Assembly (NCBI RefSeq): GCF_031180965.1
Contig: NZ_JAPSLH010000001.1
Span: 225,565-289,564, forward strand
Length of the DNA: 64,000 bases
Reading direction: 5' to 3'
Source: Chelativorans sp.
Lineage (GTDB): Bacteria; Pseudomonadota; Alphaproteobacteria; Rhizobiales; Rhizobiaceae
How positions within the stretch are numbered: position 1 is the stretch's first letter; every line of letters begins with the position of its first letter. Below, in pieces: positions 62,100 to 64,000 of this stretch. The position numbers and the translations under genes were made by a program. The notes beneath the pieces are model-generated. The model had not been told where the DNA came from. It did not search any database and was given only the letters and a program-made list of their open reading frames with translations.

Positions 62100-63212
62100 A
62101 TGGCAACCCGCAAGCTCCTTCTCCTGCCCGGCGACGGCATCGGCCCGGAGGCGATGGCGGAGGTCTCCAAACTCATCGCCGTGATGAATTCCGAGTTCGG
62201 CGCCGGATTCGAAACGGAGACGGGGCTCGTCGGCGGCTCGGCCTATGACGCGCATGGGAAGGCGATCTCGGAGGAGGACATGCGGCGCGCTCTTGAAGCC
62301 GACGCCGTGCTCTTCGGCGCGGTCGGCGGGCCGAAATGGGCCGACGTGCCCTACGAGGTACGCCCGGAGGCGGGGCTCTTGCGCCTGCGCAAGGACATGG
62401 AGCTTTTCGCCAATCTGCGCCCCGCCATCTGCTATCCGGCGCTCGCCGCCTCCTCCTCGCTGAAGCAGGAGGTGGTCGAGGGGCTCGACATCCTCATCGT
62501 GCGAGAACTAACCGGCGGCGTCTATTTCGGCGAGCCGAAGGAGATCGTCGATCTCGGCAACGGCCAGAAGCGCGGCATCGACACGCAGGTCTACGACACG
62601 TTCGAGATCGAGCGCATTTCCGGCGTCGCCTTCGAGCTCGCGCGCACCCGGTGCAACAAGGTGTGCTCGATGGAAAAGCACAATGTCATGAAGTCGGGCG
62701 TGCTCTGGAAGGAGGTCGTCACGGCTACGCATAAGGCCAAATATTCCGACGTGGAGCTCACGCACATGCTGGCCGATGCCGGCGGCATGCAGCTCGTGCG
62801 CTGGCCGAAACAGTTCGATGTGATCGTCACCGACAATCTTTTCGGTGACATGCTGTCCGACGTGGCGGCGATGCTCACGGGCTCGCTGGGCATGCTCCCC
62901 TCCGCCTCGCTCGGCGCGCCGGATCCGAAGACCGGCAAGCGCAAGGCGCTTTACGAGCCGGTGCACGGCTCCGCGCCCGATATCGCGGGACAGGGCATCG
63001 CCAACCCGATCGCCATGGTCGCCTCCTTCGCCATGTGCCTGCGCTATTCTTTCGATATGGTCGCGGAGGCCGACCGGCTGGAGAAGGCGATCGCCGCCGT
63101 GCTGGACGACGGCCTGCGCACGCGGGACATCATGCCCGAGGGCATGCGCGAGGTCGGCACCTCCGCCATGGGCGATGCGATCGTGCAGAAATTCCGCGAG
63201 CTTTCCGCCTGA
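62100..63212 (+). CDS. leuB: 3-isopropylmalate dehydrogenase
   Basis: NAD-dependent oxidative decarboxylation of 3-isopropylmalate in leucine synthesis, 370 aa. [16 protein letters not shown] is the N-terminal signature, [19 protein letters not shown] gives the substrate arginines, and [25 protein letters not shown] contains the metal-binding aspartates. The ATG at 62100 (MATRKLL) is the family start. Confidence 0.98.
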   Translation: MATRKLLLLPGDGIGPEAMAEVSKLIAVMNSEFGAGFETETGLVGGSAYDAHGKAISEEDMRRALEADAVLFGAVGGPKWADVPYEVRPEAGLLRLRKDMELFANLRPAICYPALAASSSLKQEVVEGLDILIVRELTGGVYFGEPKEIVDLGNGQKRGIDTQVYDTFEIERISGVAFELARTRCNKVCSMEKHNVMKSGVLWKEVVTATHKAKYSDVELTHMLADAGGMQLVRWPKQFDVIVTDNLFGDMLSDVAAMLTGSLGMLPSASLGAPDPKTGKRKALYEPVHGSAPDIAGQGIANPIAMVASFAMCLRYSFDMVAEADRLEKAIAAVLDDGLRTRDIMPEGMREVGTSAMGDAIVQKFRELSA

Positions 63213-63229
63213 ATTCCGGCCGGCGCCGG

Positions 63230-63376
63230 TCAGGAGAGCGCCAGGGCGACGGCCAGCACGACGATGCCCGCCAGCCCGCCGATAAAGATCGCGCGGCGCA
63301 TCGGCGTGCGCAGCACGACATCGCCCTGCCGGGCTTCTTCACCGGAAAGCGTGGTGGGCTGGCGGTTCTCTTCCAT
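63230..63376 (-). CDS. Small single-pass membrane peptide
   Basis: A 48-residue peptide: a polar head (MEENRQPTTLSGEEARQGDVVLR) and one C-terminal membrane helix (about 29-48). The EARQG-type head and tail-anchor layout recur in small proteins next to leuB in Hyphomicrobiales. The function is unknown. Upstream start codons would add low-complexity sequence and are rejected. Confidence 0.6.
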   Translation of the reverse strand: MEENRQPTTLSGEEARQGDVVLRTPMRRAIFIGGLAGIVVLAVALALS

Positions 63377-63594
63377 CGGTCCGTCCTGACGGATCAACCG
63401 GGGAGCGCCGGCATTGTTCCCTCGCCGACGGATCGCGTCGTGCCTCCGACCCACTCCTTCGCCTGCAAGCCTTGGCATGAGACGCCCAGGTCCAACTGCT
63501 GCCAAGCCTGTCGACGAACTGCTCCCCAAGGGAATAGGCGCTTCGCGCCAATCTAAGCATCGGCGATTGGCGGCGATGCTGATGCCGGCGATAT
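63377..63594. other. Gene-free stretch downstream of leuB
   Basis: About 220 nt without a credible gene or strong structure. It precedes a palindromic element and the second copy of the 127-bp repeat. Confidence 0.45.
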
Positions 63595-63693
63595 CTCTCC
63601 CCCTGCGGGAGAGAAAGCAAATTCTTGGATTTGGGCGTCTTGTCCGCCGCAGCCCAGAGGGCGAAGGCGGAAGCCCAAGTCCTTAGAATTTGC
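63595..63693. repeat. Palindromic, MITE-like element
   Basis: A CTCTCCC/GGGAGAG hairpin (63595-63613) is followed by a near-perfect 20-bp inverted repeat (63617-63636 with 63673-63693). The 36-nt spacer contains another TCCGCC/GGCGGA stem. The whole could fold into a single cruciform or long hairpin. Palindromic intergenic repeats of this form are common in rhizobial genomes, but I cannot name the family. Confidence 0.6.
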
Positions 63694-63873
63694 AAGAGAG
63701 GGGTACCTCGGAAACCTATCCCCCACCACGCCGGCCCTGAAGGGTGTGGATCAAATCGGCCCCGCCGCTCCAGCGCGCAAAAATAATGTGCAGCAAAAAC
63801 AAGCTCCTGCACGATTTCTGCATTTTTTCGCCGGAAAATTTATCCCCGTCCCCGACAGCCCTCTTACAATCCA

Positions 63874-64000
63874 CCCATCGCTCTTGCGGGAACCGGATGC
63901 GCACCGGGTGTTCGGGAGAGCGGCGGCAACCTCCCCCTCCAGGGATCGGTACCTGGAGGCATGCTGAGGGCCCGCGACAGGCCGGCGGTGCCGGGGTGCT
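63874..64000 (+). repeat. 127-bp dispersed repeat, copy B (reaches the window edge)
   Basis: Identical to 24181-24307 except at two positions, and folds the same way. Its upstream flank (63775-63873) is more loosely related to that of copy A. The window ends in ...GGTGCT, exactly where copy A enters its first tandem hairpin, so the element very probably continues beyond the edge. Confidence 0.8.

Overview
The window is 64 kb of GC-rich chromosome. It most likely comes from an alphaproteobacterium of the order Hyphomicrobiales (Rhizobiales), probably near Mesorhizobium, Chelativorans or Nitratireductor. Four things point there: an imuA-imuB-dnaE2 cassette behind an alphaproteobacterial LexA box (GTTC-N7-GTTC), an 1158-residue pyruvate carboxylase of the rhizobial type, many ABC and TRAP uptake operons with GntR/TetR-type regulators, and small families typical of the order (DUF3309, DUF6481, DUF6867, DUF1737). 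The placement is an inference from gene content; no rRNA is present. No prophage, insertion sequence or CRISPR array was seen.

Layout. 1-3.5 kb: end of an adaptor gene, an RND efflux pump and a DUF3309 peptide. 3.5-8.3 kb: an MFS transporter and pyruvate carboxylase. 8.4-17.5 kb: a minus-strand carbohydrate locus (gluconokinase, SMP-30 lactonase, CUT1 ABC importer, sugar isomerase, Gfo/Idh/MocA oxidoreductase, aldo/keto reductase). 17.7-24 kb: DMT transporter, two alpha/beta hydrolases, a divergent TetR/SDR pair with a clear operator, NudC and DNA polymerase III delta. 23.9-24.7 kb: a gene-free region with a 127-bp structured repeat, then mmsA and a small exported protein. 26.7-30.7 kb: a hydroxyproline catabolic cluster (GntR, HypD-like deaminase, D-amino acid dehydrogenase, hydroxyproline 2-epimerase). 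31-36.8 kb: a complete branched-chain-amino-acid-type ABC operon with an extra membrane protein. 36.9-39.6 kb: a beta-propeller/HTH/DUF899 trio. 39.6-46.4 kb: an MFS transporter and a sialic-acid-like operon (GntR, TRAP DctPQM, two DapA-family lyases). 46.9-48.6 kb: ArsR plus MFS. 48.9-52.5 kb: DUF6481, tRNA-Gly(GCC), ProXp-type editing protein, CnoX-like thioredoxin, Lon-N domain protein and Trm112. 52.6-58.5 kb: the SOS mutasome. 58.6-63.4 kb: metalloprotease, CoA-ester lyase, leuD, RidA, a VapBC pair with a frameshifted toxin, leuB and a small membrane peptide. The window ends inside a second copy of the 127-bp repeat.

How the genes work together. Most of the window is scavenging metabolism: each uptake system sits with its catabolic enzymes and usually with its own regulator. 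Recognisable operators lie in front of the SDR gene, the hydroxyproline operon, the TRAP/lyase operon, arsR and imuA. The least explained element is the 127-bp repeat. Its two copies, 39.7 kb apart, differ at 2 of 127 positions and can fold into a closed three-hairpin junction. Copy A is followed by two tandem hairpins and a pair of mutually exclusive stems upstream of mmsA.
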